Notes: generated from the sequence alone by a model not told the origin. DNA of 64,000 nt from JAOPZW01 sp963835295 (GCA_963835295.1 CAWIEX010000009.1:16996-80995), one strand, 5' to 3'. Positions 35,848 to 45,403 are shown, counted from the first letter of the stretch. Numbers and translations are program-made.

Positions 35848-36107
35848 CCAACGACCTGATGCGGCTACTCGGCCGCGGCCGGATGCAGCCGGCCGACGTC
35901 GACGTCGAGGTGCCGCTGCAGGTGCTCCAAAACGGCGACGGTCGCCGCGCGCTCGTGATCCCGCTCGCCGGCAGCGGCGCGAACGCGCTCTCCCCCGGCC
36001 GCCACCGGCTCACCTTCCGGCTTACGCGCACGCGCTGGCAGACGACCGACCCAGCCAACGAGCTCAACACCTACGCGCGCGAGGCGATGATCGCCCTCGA
36101 TCTCTAG
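35835..36107 (+). CDS. C-terminal continuation of the third giant protein (frameshift)
   Basis: Reading one frame over from about 35760 gives a convincing continuation (LPAALAGAEPGTVLLVTNDLMRLLGRGRM and a beta-rich end RRALVIPLAGSG, RLTFRLTRTRW) up to the stop at 36107. The preceding gene's own frame over the same bases is Arg/Pro-rich nonsense. One base appears lost within the GGGCCGGGCCGGCGGGCCGC tract near 35755-35775. The restored protein would be about 2,140 residues. It may alternatively be a real small ORF, but the continuity argues for one gene. Confidence 0.65.
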   Translation: MLLVTNDLMRLLGRGRMQPADVDVEVPLQVLQNGDGRRALVIPLAGSGANALSPGRHRLTFRLTRTRWQTTDPANELNTYAREAMIALDL

Positions 36108-36441
36108 TGGCGAGCTGTGCGTCCCGGCCCTCGGCTCGGCGACACCCGACCGGCGGACCGTGGCGACCGGCTCACCTGAGGTTTCCCCGGGGAACCGCCC
36201 TTCCCCGGGTCAAATTCGCTCCTTGCGGGCAAGAGCGTCGTGTCGTCGATTTCCGCTGCTCGTGCCCGCTCTTAGCGTGCGTGGGATCCTCCTACGCACG
36301 GCCTCGAGCGCGGCGGCGGGCGGCCGGCGGCTCTGCCGCTTCGCCTGCGCGAGCCTGCCACTTCACTTGGGCCCGCCACGAGCGCGGTCTTCGGCGGCGC
36401 GTGATCCGTGGGCGTGCGTACAACGCCTGCTGTCGGTGCGC
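36108..36441. other. gap of 334 bases
   Basis: No gene is supported. A perfect 12-base palindrome TTCCCCGGGGAA lies at 36183-36194, 76 bases after the end of the giant operon, and could be part of its terminator. Nothing else stands out. Confidence 0.4.
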
Positions 36442-37191
36442 TTAGCGTCGCCGCGCAACGAAAAGCGGCTTGCCGATCAGCACGTTCTTCGGCCCGCCGC
36501 CGGACCACATCTCCGGTGGCGTCTTCTCGGCGGGCACGACGATGTCGGTCGCTGCGACGAACTCCATCTCTTGCGGTAGCAGGTCCGGGCGGTCGCTCAT
36601 CCAGCCGTAGGTCCAGACGAGGTCGCTCAACCATCCCTTTGGCCCATCATTGCCCTCCGCCCGTTCCGCTTCTGGGAGGCTGCGCCTCGCGGCCTCGGCG
36701 ACCGCCATGGCCACCTGCGGCTCGCCCAAGAGGCTGGCTGCCGTTTGCCGCCTGGTCGGGTCCTTGCTGACCGAGCCAGCCAGGTCGGCCAGCGGCCCGG
36801 CGAGCATCAGCACGGTGCGTGACGTGGCACCCGTGAAGTAGGCGACCTGCTGCCTGATCTCGCCGAACGGCGACTCGATGTCGGCGAAGGGCGCCATGTA
36901 CAGGTCCATGATCCCGTGGAAATACTCCGCCGGCTTGTCGACCTCGCCGGTCGCTCCGTCGATGTATCTCTCGATTGCCTCCAGCTCCCGGTGAAACTCG
37001 GCTCGCGGGTCGGGAGCCGCCTGTTCGCCGGTAACGCCGGTGCCGACCACTTGGAAACCCGTGAACTTAAAGCGACGCTTGTCCCTGCCCGTTTCGGCCA
37101 ACCTCTGACCCATCAGCTCGTCGAGCCGGTCAGCCCTGATGTAGACGTACCCGTGCCGCGGCGCCACCGTGGTCTCCTCTCGACACGACAC
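36442..37191 (-). CDS. uncharacterised protein (DUF7019-like)
   Basis: A 249-residue cytosolic-looking protein. The N-terminus YVYIRADRLDELMGQRL, the central ELEAIERYIDGATG and the later QVAYFTGATSRTVLMLAGPLADLAGSV match, from memory, the layout of an uncharacterised actinobacterial family (DUF7019). That family has a YVYIS start, a YF-G-S/T-R-V strand-turn and a GS(H/V) end. Function unknown. It is transcribed toward the end of the giant operon. A late segment (EMEFVAATDIVVPAEKTPP) looks like a small beta domain. Confidence 0.6.
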   Translation of the reverse strand: MSCREETTVAPRHGYVYIRADRLDELMGQRLAETGRDKRRFKFTGFQVVGTGVTGEQAAPDPRAEFHRELEAIERYIDGATGEVDKPAEYFHGIMDLYMAPFADIESPFGEIRQQVAYFTGATSRTVLMLAGPLADLAGSVSKDPTRRQTAASLLGEPQVAMAVAEAARRSLPEAERAEGNDGPKGWLSDLVWTYGWMSDRPDLLPQEMEFVAATDIVVPAEKTPPEMWSGGGPKNVLIGKPLFVARRR

Positions 37192-37508
37192 TACTCCCAG
37201 TGCGGTGGGTTGCCCAGCCCAGGTCGCGAAGCCGTCCGCTTCCGGCTGCGTGCCCGGGCCATCGCACTGAGTGCAGCTTAGACAGGGTCGACGCCCGCGT
37301 CTCTGCCGACGGTCAGGAGCTCACGGCGCCGGTGGCGCACTGCCGGCGCTCAGCGTCGGGAGAAGCGGTCCCACGGGTCGACGCTCGGGACCAAGCTGCG
37401 GCGCTTCTGCGACAACGCACTTCCAATACACGTCCTACTAGCCAGGCGTGGCCGCGAGCGGCGGAGCACTGTTGCTTTGCATGCGGGGACCCGAGCGCCG
37501 AAAGAGAA

Positions 37509-37807
37509 ATGAGCACCCCTCCAACCCCGGGAGCACCCGACCCGACCCAACAACCCGAAGGAGACTTGACGACACCCACCCCATCAAAGAGAAAAGCGCA
37601 AGCCGGTGCCTGGCCTGCTGATCGGCGACGGGCGCGCCTCCTCCGACGCACGAGATCTGACCGCTCGCGTCGCAGCAGTGCCCGGCGACAATCCCAACGT
37701 TCCTTGCATGGGGGATCCTGGACGCCGACATCCCGCCGTTCGAGGAGGCGATGGAGGCGACCAGGGCCGCTTCGCTCTTCACGGTGGTCCAACGTGAGGA
37801 AGGGTGA
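37509..37807 (+). pseudogene. small ORF disrupted by two apparent indels
   Basis: Starting at ATG 37509 (MSTPPTPGAPDPTQQPEG), the coding signal shifts by one base near 37590 (VPGLLIGDGRASSDARDL) and by one more in the G-run of ATGGGGGATCC near 37715, to end LDADIPPFEEAMEATRAASL, TVVQREEG at TGA 37805-37807. The composite would be about 98 residues. It abuts the HNH-type gene 4 bases later, with its end forming that gene's ribosome site (GAGGAAGG), so the pair was probably an operon. No family is recognised. Confidence 0.5.
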
Positions 37808-37811
37808 TTCG

Positions 37812-38255
37812 ATGGCGAAGGCAGCAGCTGGCGGCGGCGGGGATCGCTCGGTCGCGGACCAGCTCCGCGCGCTCGGTGTGAAGGGTGTCCTCGTGCGGAT
37901 GGCCGAGCGCGGCCAGCTCCTGGCCCTGAAGTGCGAGATGCCGCAGTGCTACCACCACAAGGGGCGCGGCGCGTTCGATCCGGTCACGACGCCGCGCACC
38001 AAGTGGGCGCCGTCGCCCGACCACTACCCGATCCTTAGGTCGGCCGGCGGGCACCTCGTCCCCGAGAACGTTCGCCTGTCCCACATCTGGTGCAACAACA
38101 GGGACTATGGATGGCGGACGCAGATCCGGACGCTGCTCGCGAAAGGCAAGTCCCTCGCGGAAATCGCCGAGGCCCTGAACAGCAAGGGTGTCCCCCCGGC
38201 CCACGGTACGAACGAATGGACGGCCGCCATGGTGCGCAAGGCCTACGTGTCCTAG
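37812..38255 (+). CDS. HNH-like protein with recombinase-type C-terminal helix pair
   Basis: A 147-residue basic protein. The middle part reads KCEMPQCYH, then PDHYPILRSAGGHLVPENVR and LSHIWCNN, a variant HNH arrangement (Cys pair, DHYP, N-x-R, H-x2-CN) suggesting metal binding and a nuclease fold. The C-terminus SLAEIAEALNSKGVPPAHG, WTAAMVRKAY copies the DNA-binding 'recombinase' segment at the end of large serine integrases. The combination suggests a small site-specific nuclease or a cofactor of mobile DNA. ATG 37812 has GAGGAAGG upstream. No neighbouring integrase is intact. Confidence 0.65.
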   Translation: MAKAAAGGGGDRSVADQLRALGVKGVLVRMAERGQLLALKCEMPQCYHHKGRGAFDPVTTPRTKWAPSPDHYPILRSAGGHLVPENVRLSHIWCNNRDYGWRTQIRTLLAKGKSLAEIAEALNSKGVPPAHGTNEWTAAMVRKAYVS

Positions 38256-39107
38256 TACACCGCAGCCGGGCAGCACCGTGGTGGACCTGAGGGACCTCCA
38301 ACATGTCGTCGGGCACGACTTAGCTGCGCCAGCTCCTCGCACGACTCCTGCCAATAGCTGCCTGCGACGGCGTTCCCTCGCTCTTGTGACGAAGGATGCG
38401 TCGCGCAAGCGGGGGTCGCGATCGCCTCATCCAACTTGAGTCGCCGCGGGTCGGGTCGGCAACGAGCGGCATGCTTGGTAACTTCCCCCGGCGCGTCGCC
38501 GCCACGGCGTCCGGTCGAGCAAGCCATGGCACGGCGGTGGGGTCAGGCCGGTGGGACCGGATGACCCCAGCGGAGGCGAACCGAGCCGATGGATGGACGT
38601 CGCAGTTCGCCTGATATCCCGGCGGTTGCCCTCGTCACGCCGGCCGCTGGGCGGCTCTGGGGCCGGGCCAGTCGAACCGTCAACCGGCGACATGCGAAGC
38701 TTGAGCGCCGAGCGCCGCATCAGGCGGCAGGACCGTGAGCTCGCGGCGCTCGCTCTTCGAACGACTGTCGCGTGCCGGTAGTCCCGATTGGCTCGCGCGA
38801 GGGCGCCAACGGGCACGAGATTTGGCCCAGTGCCGAATCGCGCACGCAACTGTCCACGACGCAGGGGTCGCCGTCGGGAAGTTCGGTGCTCCACGGATCG
38901 CCCGCGGAGCCCCAACCGGTGCGGGGTCCCGTATCGGGTGACCCGGCCGCGCGGACGGATGGAATGGATTTCCCGGGGCTCCCGAAGCTGTGCAAAATGT
39001 GAAGCGCCTGTGCCACGACGGTTCGGCGCGGTGTCTACTTGCTCAGGGCAAAGCGCCAGGCGCGGTCCGGCCCGCGTCGCGGTGCACCGACGGTCGGAGG
39101 GATCGCG
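38256..39107. other. gap of 852 bases without a supported gene
   Basis: Several short frames are open on both strands but none has a recognisable domain, consistent codon pattern or ribosome site. Base composition is slightly less GC-rich than the flanks. It may be eroded sequence. The promoter of the metzincin gene should be at its right end, where GGAGGGATCGCG precedes ATG 39108. Confidence 0.45.
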
Positions 39108-41459
39108 ATGGAGCTCCGCGAGACGTCGTTTAGCTTCCCGCGCGTGCGCGGCAACGGCCCCCAGCGCACCAGTCAGGCGGTCGTATTCCCGCGGCCGGTG
39201 ATCCGGGCGGTCGCCGCGATAACCGGCTATTCCATGGGCTTCGCCGGCGACGACCACCATGTCGGCATCCTCGAGGCCCGGCTGGAGACGACGACCAACG
39301 CCAACGTGGTCGAGATTGAGGCGACGCTCGGCGTCCGTGACTGGTCGGGCTTCTGGGACGACGACTATGCGGGCACGATCACCACCGCCGTGCTTGCCGA
39401 ACTCGACGACGTCACGGCTCCGCCGGCCCGCGGGGACCTCATCATCACCGGCGTCGAGACGACTCAGGCGATCCAGAGCTTCCGCAGCGCGCAGCACCTC
39501 GATCCCGCCAATGTGCTCCCCGACAACGCGATCCCCCTCGTGGGTGGCAAGGCGACCGGCCTGCGGTTCTGGGTCGACTACGACGCCGACGCGGGTCTCC
39601 CCGCGATCGCCCAGCTTTCGGGGGAGCTCGTCGTCCGGACCGGTGGCACAACCACGACGTTGTCGCCGATCCAGACGATCGTTCCGCGGCGCGAGACCGA
39701 GATCGAGCGCGGCCAGGTCGGTCACACGCTGAACTTCCGGATCCCAGGTGCGCTCAGCCGCGGATCCGTCGAGATCGAGTGCCGCGTTTTCGATGTTGGC
39801 GCCAGCGCTCAGCGCTCAGCCGCGTTCCGGCGGACCCTGACCTTCGTCGATGTCAATCCACTGCGCGTGTACGGCGTCGGCGTCCACTACACCGGCCAGG
39901 GGCTAAACCTGCCGGCGCCCAACGACGCCGACATGCTGAGCACCCTCGACTACACCGTCCGCACCTTCCCGACCGGCGACGTCCTGCTGTCGGGCTTCAC
40001 CACGATCGACTTCGACGACGACCTGTTCACCACCGACACCAGTGGCTGCGGGGACGGCTTCGAGGCATTGCGGGGCGTCCTGGGCGACATGCGAGGAGAC
40101 TCGGACGACTTGTTCTACGGGCTGCTGCCAAACGGCATATCGTTCGGAACATTCGTCGGCTGCGGCGGCAGCGGCGCCGGGACCGGCGTGGTGGGTGACC
40201 AGGTCACCGCTGCGCACGAGGCAGGCCACGCGCTCGGCCGGCACCACGCGCCGTGCGACAGCGTGACCCGGTGCGACACGCCGTCAAACCAGGACGGCAG
40301 CTACCCACGCTACGGCGCGTTCCCGTCCGACAGCATCGGGGAGTTTGGCTACGACTCGGCCAACAACACGGTGTTCGATCCGGCCAGCAGTTTCGACTTC
40401 ATGGGGTACTCGGGCAACAAGTGGATCAGTCCCTATACGTACCGTGCCCTGTTCGGCCGGATGGACCCGCCGCTCGGCGGCGAGGGCGCGGCCGGCGAGA
40501 CCGACCGTGCGGCGCACGAACTCGTGCGGATCTCCCGCCGCATCCCTCGGCACGGCGCGAGGCGAGCGCAATGGCAGCGCGTTCGCGTCCCTCGCCTGAT
40601 GCTGGCCGTCGAGGTGGGCCGCGACCGCGACGTCACCGTGTTGCCGTCCTTCACCTTCCCTGCGCCACCTCGGCTCGTGGCCGACGAGCCGACGCGGTTC
40701 ACCGCTGAGATCGTCGGCCGAGACGGCAAGTCGCGAGCGTGCGAGCCGCTCGCATGTGACTGCGCGACATGTCGCGAAGACTGTTGGCCTCGCCACCTCC
40801 GGGGCGAAATCCCAATCGACCCGGAGCACGCCGAAATGCTGCGTATCTACGAAGGTGACGCGCTCATCCACGAGGCCAGGTTTCCCACCCTCCCGCGGCT
40901 GCGCTGCCGAGAGCCTGCCTACGAAAAGGACGGCAACGTGACCCTGGCGTGGCGGATCGGTGCCGGCGGCGGCAGGAAGAAGGCCGACGAGGAAGTCCAC
41001 GCAGGCGACGACGACCTGTGGTCCCTTGTCCATTGGCAGGACGAGGACGCCGTCTGGCGCGGCCTCGGTCCGCGATTCAACGGCTCTGAGGCCGTGATCC
41101 CGGCCCGACTGCGCCTGGCCCGTAGCGCGCTTCCCGTCCGCGTACTCGCGACCAACGGCCTGTCGACGGCAACCTGCGAGTTCGAGCTGCGCGGGATTCG
41201 CGGCGATCCGCCAATCACCGTTTTCACATCGGAACTTGGCCCAGGGGTCGTGCGCGCCTGGGCTGTGGATCACTTGGGGCGCAGCCTCGCGAACCCAGGC
41301 TTCGCCTGGTACGACGCGGCAGGCAAGGAGCTCGCGCGGGGCTCCGAGGTGGACCTGCGTCACATCGTGGGAGGGCCGCAGCTTGTCCGCGCGGTGGCCG
41401 TCAACGCCGGCGCGGGCAAGGCGGAGCGTGAGATCGTCGTCAGCGGCTACCCGTCCTGA
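39108..41459 (+). CDS. metzincin-type zinc metalloprotease with N-terminal 'DHH-RDWSG' domain
   Basis: A 783-residue protein. The zinc motif HExxHxxGxxH is complete: H370-E371-x2-H374-x2-G377-x2-H380 (HEAGHALGRHH), and a Met-turn FDFMGY has M432. Residues 1-100 form a separate small beta domain (FAGDDHHVGILEARLE, LGVRDWSGFWDDDYAG) that recurs as the gene at 41478-41783. The C-terminal 300 residues include a Cys cluster (CEPLACDCATCREDC) and an Ig-like end (VRAWAVDHLGRSL). There is no signal peptide, which is unusual for such a protease. GGAGGG precedes the ATG. Confidence 0.85.
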   Translation: MELRETSFSFPRVRGNGPQRTSQAVVFPRPVIRAVAAITGYSMGFAGDDHHVGILEARLETTTNANVVEIEATLGVRDWSGFWDDDYAGTITTAVLAELDDVTAPPARGDLIITGVETTQAIQSFRSAQHLDPANVLPDNAIPLVGGKATGLRFWVDYDADAGLPAIAQLSGELVVRTGGTTTTLSPIQTIVPRRETEIERGQVGHTLNFRIPGALSRGSVEIECRVFDVGASAQRSAAFRRTLTFVDVNPLRVYGVGVHYTGQGLNLPAPNDADMLSTLDYTVRTFPTGDVLLSGFTTIDFDDDLFTTDTSGCGDGFEALRGVLGDMRGDSDDLFYGLLPNGISFGTFVGCGGSGAGTGVVGDQVTAAHEAGHALGRHHAPCDSVTRCDTPSNQDGSYPRYGAFPSDSIGEFGYDSANNTVFDPASSFDFMGYSGNKWISPYTYRALFGRMDPPLGGEGAAGETDRAAHELVRISRRIPRHGARRAQWQRVRVPRLMLAVEVGRDRDVTVLPSFTFPAPPRLVADEPTRFTAEIVGRDGKSRACEPLACDCATCREDCWPRHLRGEIPIDPEHAEMLRIYEGDALIHEARFPTLPRLRCREPAYEKDGNVTLAWRIGAGGGRKKADEEVHAGDDDLWSLVHWQDEDAVWRGLGPRFNGSEAVIPARLRLARSALPVRVLATNGLSTATCEFELRGIRGDPPITVFTSELGPGVVRAWAVDHLGRSLANPGFAWYDAAGKELARGSEVDLRHIVGGPQLVRAVAVNAGAGKAEREIVVSGYPS

Positions 41460-41477
41460 TCGAGAGCAGGAGCAGCC

Positions 41478-41783
41478 ATGCAGATAGTTCCATCGAGCAT
41501 CACGTTCGGCCGCTTCGAGGGCTCAGGCCCCCGTCAGACGACCAGCGACGTGACGGTGCCCGCACCCGTGGCAGCCGCCACCGCAATCCTGACCGGCTTC
41601 AACGTGAGCTTCGCCCCGAACGAGGGCGACCACCACCTCGGCAATCTCGACGTCCGCCTGGACGCGGACCTGATTTCGGCCACCTCGGTCAGGGTCACTG
41701 CGACGTTCGGTCTGCGCGATTGGAGCGGCACCTGGGACGATCAGTACGAGGGCGAGCTCTTCTTCGCCGTCGTGGCCGAATGA
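41478..41783 (+). CDS. stand-alone copy of the metzincin N-terminal domain
   Basis: A 101-residue protein colinear with residues 1-100 of the upstream protease: ITFGRFEGSGPRQTTSDV, GFNVSFAPNEGDHHLGNLDV, TATFGLRDWSGTWDDQYEG. Both end in an AVVAE/AVLAEL strand. The invariant GDHH and LRDWSG-x-WDD-x-Y-x-G blocks suggest a conserved binding site. It lies 18 bases after the protease stop with a GAGCAGGAGC leader, so it is co-transcribed. I know similar domains only as hypothetical proteins. Confidence 0.75.
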   Translation: MQIVPSSITFGRFEGSGPRQTTSDVTVPAPVAAATAILTGFNVSFAPNEGDHHLGNLDVRLDADLISATSVRVTATFGLRDWSGTWDDQYEGELFFAVVAE

Positions 41784-42074
41784 TCCGCGAGACGCGAACG
41801 GCAAGAACCGTCGATCCACCCAAGCGCGAACGCGGAGCCGGCGCTCCGGCCCTTCGGCGCCGCGAGGAGAAGCAGGCGGAGGCCGGCGACGATCGCGATC
41901 GCACCGAGGGCGACGGCGACCACCGAAGCAGGTCGCCGATGACGTCGCTCGGGACGGCCGGAACTCAACAATCCGTGTTGGCCGAGGCCGACCGCGAACG
42001 CGCCGACGCGCCGCGCGCCCGGCGCGCCATCTGTACCGGCCGCGCAGCGAGGAAGAACAGCGCAAGGCGGCGAG

Positions 42075-43144
42075 ATGAAAGGAGCGAACGTGGAGTCGCG
42101 ACCGATCAGCGACCCGTCCCGGGGTGAGTGCAGGTACCCGCAGTCGAATGCTCTCGCCGGCGACCTAAAGGACGCGCTCGAGAACCTCGCAGCGAACAGA
42201 AGCAATTGTTCGCGCTTCTATCTCGACACGGTTGAGAGCATGAGCAGCGGCGGCGGCAACCACCATCAGGCGCTGGCGCGAACGCAGAGGCTTTCTGACG
42301 AGTCGATCTACTTCTTCCTCGCGCATTCCGACCTCGATTCCGGCCGGGGGATCTTGGCGCAGTTTCGCTATTCGGGGCCGACAGATCAGGAACACGTTCT
42401 CGACACGTCTCCATTGACTGTGGCTCCCATGGTGGAGCTGCTGAAGCTCGACGAGCCGCATCCGTCCGACATCGCGTTCCTCGCAGACGTCAATGATCTC
42501 GATGCCGGATACCTCTTTGTCGCGGAGGAGTTCGACAAGCGGCGGGTATCGGTCTACCGCTGGGCGCCCGGGGAAGAGTTCGCGCCGCAGGGGCAAGTGT
42601 TTCAAGGGTTCCCATCTGTTCTTCCTGGAGATCCGGAGTCCCACGGCGGTCCCAACTTTCTGTTCATCGACCGGGTCGACGGTACGTATTACCTCGGAGT
42701 CGCCAGCAGCCACTGGGGTTGGGGGCAACTGTTGTCGGCTCGCGAGGATCGCCTCTTTCCCAAGTGTCAGCAGGGCTCTCTCGACGTCTCGGCGTTCGTC
42801 CCGGAGGGCATGTTCCATTCCCAGTCACGGGCGGGCCTTCGCAGACGAAGCTCATCCGCGCTGCCATGCGGAAGTGGTATCTCCTCGCATTCCGTGGCGC
42901 TGATGAACGTGCCGAGGACCTCGTGGATGTCTACGCGGTGAGGTTCTCACCGTTTGCGATTTCGTATCTGCTCTTCAGCGTGCACGTCTTCTTCCGGCCC
43001 GGTGATACAGGCTTCGTCAGCACAGGAACCCACTACGTGGAGGAGTCGGGGAGGCTGCTGCTGTCGTCGTCGTACCGCTGGGCAGAAGCCGAAGGGCCCG
43101 GCAGTTCGAGCTACGTCAGCCGCGTGGACGAGTGCCCATCGTAG
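42075..43144 (+). CDS. uncharacterised protein (frameshifted)
   Basis: The first frame (ATG 42075) runs through YFFLAHSDLDSGRGILAQFRY and YLFVAEEFDKRRVSVYRW, then a beta-rich FLFIDRVDGTYYLGVASSHWGWG. At about 42820-42845 coding shifts by one base to the frame ending KLIRAAMRKWYLLAFRGADE, DVYAVRFSPFAISYLLF and YVSRVDE at 43144. The whole would be about 356 residues with alternating strands like a beta-propeller. No family is recognised. The mid-gene indel is real decay or an assembly error. Confidence 0.6.
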
Positions 43145-43711
43145 TGACCGGTACGTGGGACGAGGCCCCTGGTTTGGCGCTCGCTTTCGGCGCGGAGCGG
43201 CAGCGCGCGCGGAGTACAACATGCCCGAGGAGCTCCCGCGTCCCGTGCCTCCCGACAACAGCCCTGGCCCGGGCACCGCCTTCGAGGGGCACTGCTCCAA
43301 TCACGCGAGGATGTCGCACAGCCCGATGAATCGCGATACGTCTCCCATCAGTTAGGTTCCAAAGCTTTTCTGACCCCTTTGTGCAACAGCCTCCATGCAA
43401 CGCGACAGTCCGTCCCCAAGATCCAGCGCGGCGCCTCGCAGCTGGAGCGTGCGGAAGGTGGGCCCAACAGACGCAGAACGGCCCGCCGTCCGTGGCGAGC
43501 CGCAAGTACGAACCTCCAGTGCGATGCCCAGCTAGGGGCGCCTCTCGGCTCCCTCCCCCCCTGGGCATCACCCCTACCTCGTTCAACGCGACGCAACGCC
43601 CAAGGTTGGGCAAGCCCCGGGTCGTGGCGCATTGCCGGTTGGCAAGGCCGGACGCAACGGCCGTGTTCCTTCACCCCAGGTTGACCGGGCCCCTAGGGAA
43701 TTGGAGGGCAC
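43145..43711. other. gap of 567 bases without a supported gene
   Basis: Only short overlapping frames are present, with no domain or ribosome site. It contains C-rich and G-rich runs. Nothing further can be supported. Confidence 0.4.
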
Positions 43712-44095
43712 TCATCGGGCGCGATCGTGTGGCCGCTCGTTCCTGACTGAGCGCCGGGCGGTCTGCCAGTAGCGTCGGGCTTCGTCCTGCCACGCCCTGC
43801 GCTGCTCGGGGGTGATCCTGCGCTCGCCGACGATCAGCTTCGCCTCCTCCAGAGACTGCCGGGCCAGCCGGGTCACGCGCTGCAACGCGTCGTTGTCCCC
43901 GGGCGCCACCGGGCTCGCTGTCGCAGACGCCTCCGCGGCAACCGGCGCGATCTGGGCGCGGAGCCGATCGAGGAGCGGCTGCAGCGCATCGACGGCCAAC
44001 AGCAGCGCTTCGACCTCCTCGCGCGGGAGTTGCACGGCGATGGAGTCCTCGCCGCCGGGCTCGTGTGGGTGGCCGGTGCGTGCATGCTCGGTCAT
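43712..44095 (-). CDS. uncharacterised helical protein
   Basis: A 127-residue protein, mostly helix-forming (PREEVEALLLAVDALQPLLDRLRAQI, ALQRVTRLARQSLEEAKLI) with a basic C-terminus (RRAWQDEARRYWQTARRSVRN). No signal peptide or membrane segment. A coiled-coil or small DNA-associated role would fit the composition, but no family is recognised. Confidence 0.5.
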   Translation of the reverse strand: MTEHARTGHPHEPGGEDSIAVQLPREEVEALLLAVDALQPLLDRLRAQIAPVAAEASATASPVAPGDNDALQRVTRLARQSLEEAKLIVGERRITPEQRRAWQDEARRYWQTARRSVRNERPHDRAR

Positions 44096-44246
44096 GTCTT
44101 TGTCCTACACAACGGGACCCGGAAAGTGCCGAAAGGGCTTCAGGCGGCGACGAGTCCGCGCCCAACGGCGGTGGACGTGGTCCCTGGCGCGGCGGCAGGC
44201 TCCGAGGCCGGCGTGTGCGCCGGCGTGTGGCTAGGCTGCGCGGCCG

Positions 44247-44516
44247 ATGCCGGAAGTCCGCATTCTCGTTCGCGTCCGAGGGTTCAAGAGCTCCGTCGTT
44301 CCTGTGCGCACAGACTTCGCGAACGCGATTGTTTCGCGGCACGGCGGGGTGGCGATGGACGATCCGACGGCCTTCGATCGTGACGGCTACATCTCAGAGA
44401 TGGTTGAGGTTCGGTTGGACGCGGCCCGGGATGAAGACGACGCGCGTGCGATCACTCGGTCGGTTATCGACCAGATCCCCGGCGCGTCGGAGGTTCTGTC
44501 CGTCGGCCCACGCTAG
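44247..44516 (+). CDS. uncharacterised small protein
   Basis: An 89-residue acidic alpha/beta-looking protein (VRILVRVRGFKSSVVPVRTDF, GYISEMVEVRLDAARDEDDARA). Hydrophobic alternation in the first 20 residues suggests a strand-forming core. Start at ATG 44247. No recognised family and no strong ribosome site. Confidence 0.45.
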   Translation: MPEVRILVRVRGFKSSVVPVRTDFANAIVSRHGGVAMDDPTAFDRDGYISEMVEVRLDAARDEDDARAITRSVIDQIPGASEVLSVGPR

Positions 44517-44680
44517 CGATGCCGGGCGAGGCGACGCAGCGTCTCCGCGCACGCCGTCAGCTGTTCGACGAGGGTGAGGGCGACGCGAGCGTCTTTGCGG
44601 GGCTGATAGGCGGTGAGGTCGGCACCCCCATGGTCGCGCACTCTCATGGGCCAGGTCGCACGCACCGCGCGCGCAAGCAT
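44513..44680 (-). CDS. possible very small protein
   Basis: A 55-residue frame from ATG 44680 (LARAVRATWPMRVRDHGGADL, LTLVEQLTACAETLRRLARHR) that overlaps the preceding convergent gene by 4 bases. The C-terminal helix looks protein-like. Support is weak and it could be a chance frame. Confidence 0.25.
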   Translation of the reverse strand: MLARAVRATWPMRVRDHGGADLTAYQPRKDARVALTLVEQLTACAETLRRLARHR

Positions 44681-44800
44681 GCGCCAAGTTTGACCCGTCT
44701 TGAGGTGGTGGTTCCTGACCCACGGTCCATGGCTTGGCGATGGACCTCGATGGGACCTTGTCACCCCATGCGAGCAGGCTAAGGGGCGTCGCGTGCGCCA

Positions 44801-45045
44801 ATGGCCGAGACACCCGAGGCACGCTGGCAGCGGCTTGAGAGGCAGGCCGCGCGCGACCGCCAGCGGCGAGCCGATGGGTTCTGCCCCGTCCCGAGTGCGG
44901 CCTTTGGGTGATCAAGCCGAACGTCGTCAGGCTGTCCGTGGATTGGCGGCGCCCGGAGCTCGGGCAGATCGACACCTACGTCTGCCCGAGGTGCGACACG
45001 CATCTGCTGAGGGAAGGTCCGGGCGAGCCGTGGCGGGCTCGCTGA
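44801..45045 (+). pseudogene. small zinc-ribbon-like ORF with frameshift
   Basis: ATG 44801 opens AETPEARWQRLERQAARDRQRR and ADGFCP, then stops early at TGA. One frame over, the sequence continues ECGLWVIKPNVVRLSVDW, DTYVCPRCDTHLLREGPG to TGA 45045. Restoring one lost base near 44890 gives about 80 residues with CP-x-C and C-P-R-C pairs, a zinc-ribbon pattern. Confidence 0.5.
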
Positions 45046-45115
45046 ATCCATTAGCGAAGGCCGAGCGCCTCTGCAGATGCGATCTCGAGCACGACAGGAG
45101 GCGTAGCGTGTGATC

Positions 45116-45403
45116 ATGAGCGATCTCACGCGCATCAAGCTCGAGCACCGCGACGGATGCTTCGCGGTCGAGAACGATCCTGACGGCTGCACGTGCAGGC
45201 CCGCCGTGCTTGTCCAGATCGGCGGCAAGGACCGCGGGTGGACGCCGGCATCCGGTGCACTGCCACGCGGCTGGACGGTCGCTGGCTACGACCAGCTCAA
45301 GAGCTGGGTGGACGAGCACCAGCGGCCGACCACGGAGGCCGAGAACGAGGAGATGGTGCGCGAGAAGCTGGCCGAGCTGCGCGGCGAAGGGTCGGACGCC
45401 TGA
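45116..45403 (+). CDS. uncharacterised small protein
   Basis: A 95-residue acidic protein from ATG 45116 (ATG 45110 also in frame, two codons earlier). It has a compact Cys pair (HRDGCFAVENDPDGCTCRPAVLVQIG) and a helical acidic end (AENEEMVREKLAELRGEG). An AGGAGG-like run just upstream supports the start. No family is recognised. Confidence 0.5.
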   Translation: MSDLTRIKLEHRDGCFAVENDPDGCTCRPAVLVQIGGKDRGWTPASGALPRGWTVAGYDQLKSWVDEHQRPTTEAENEEMVREKLAELRGEGSDA

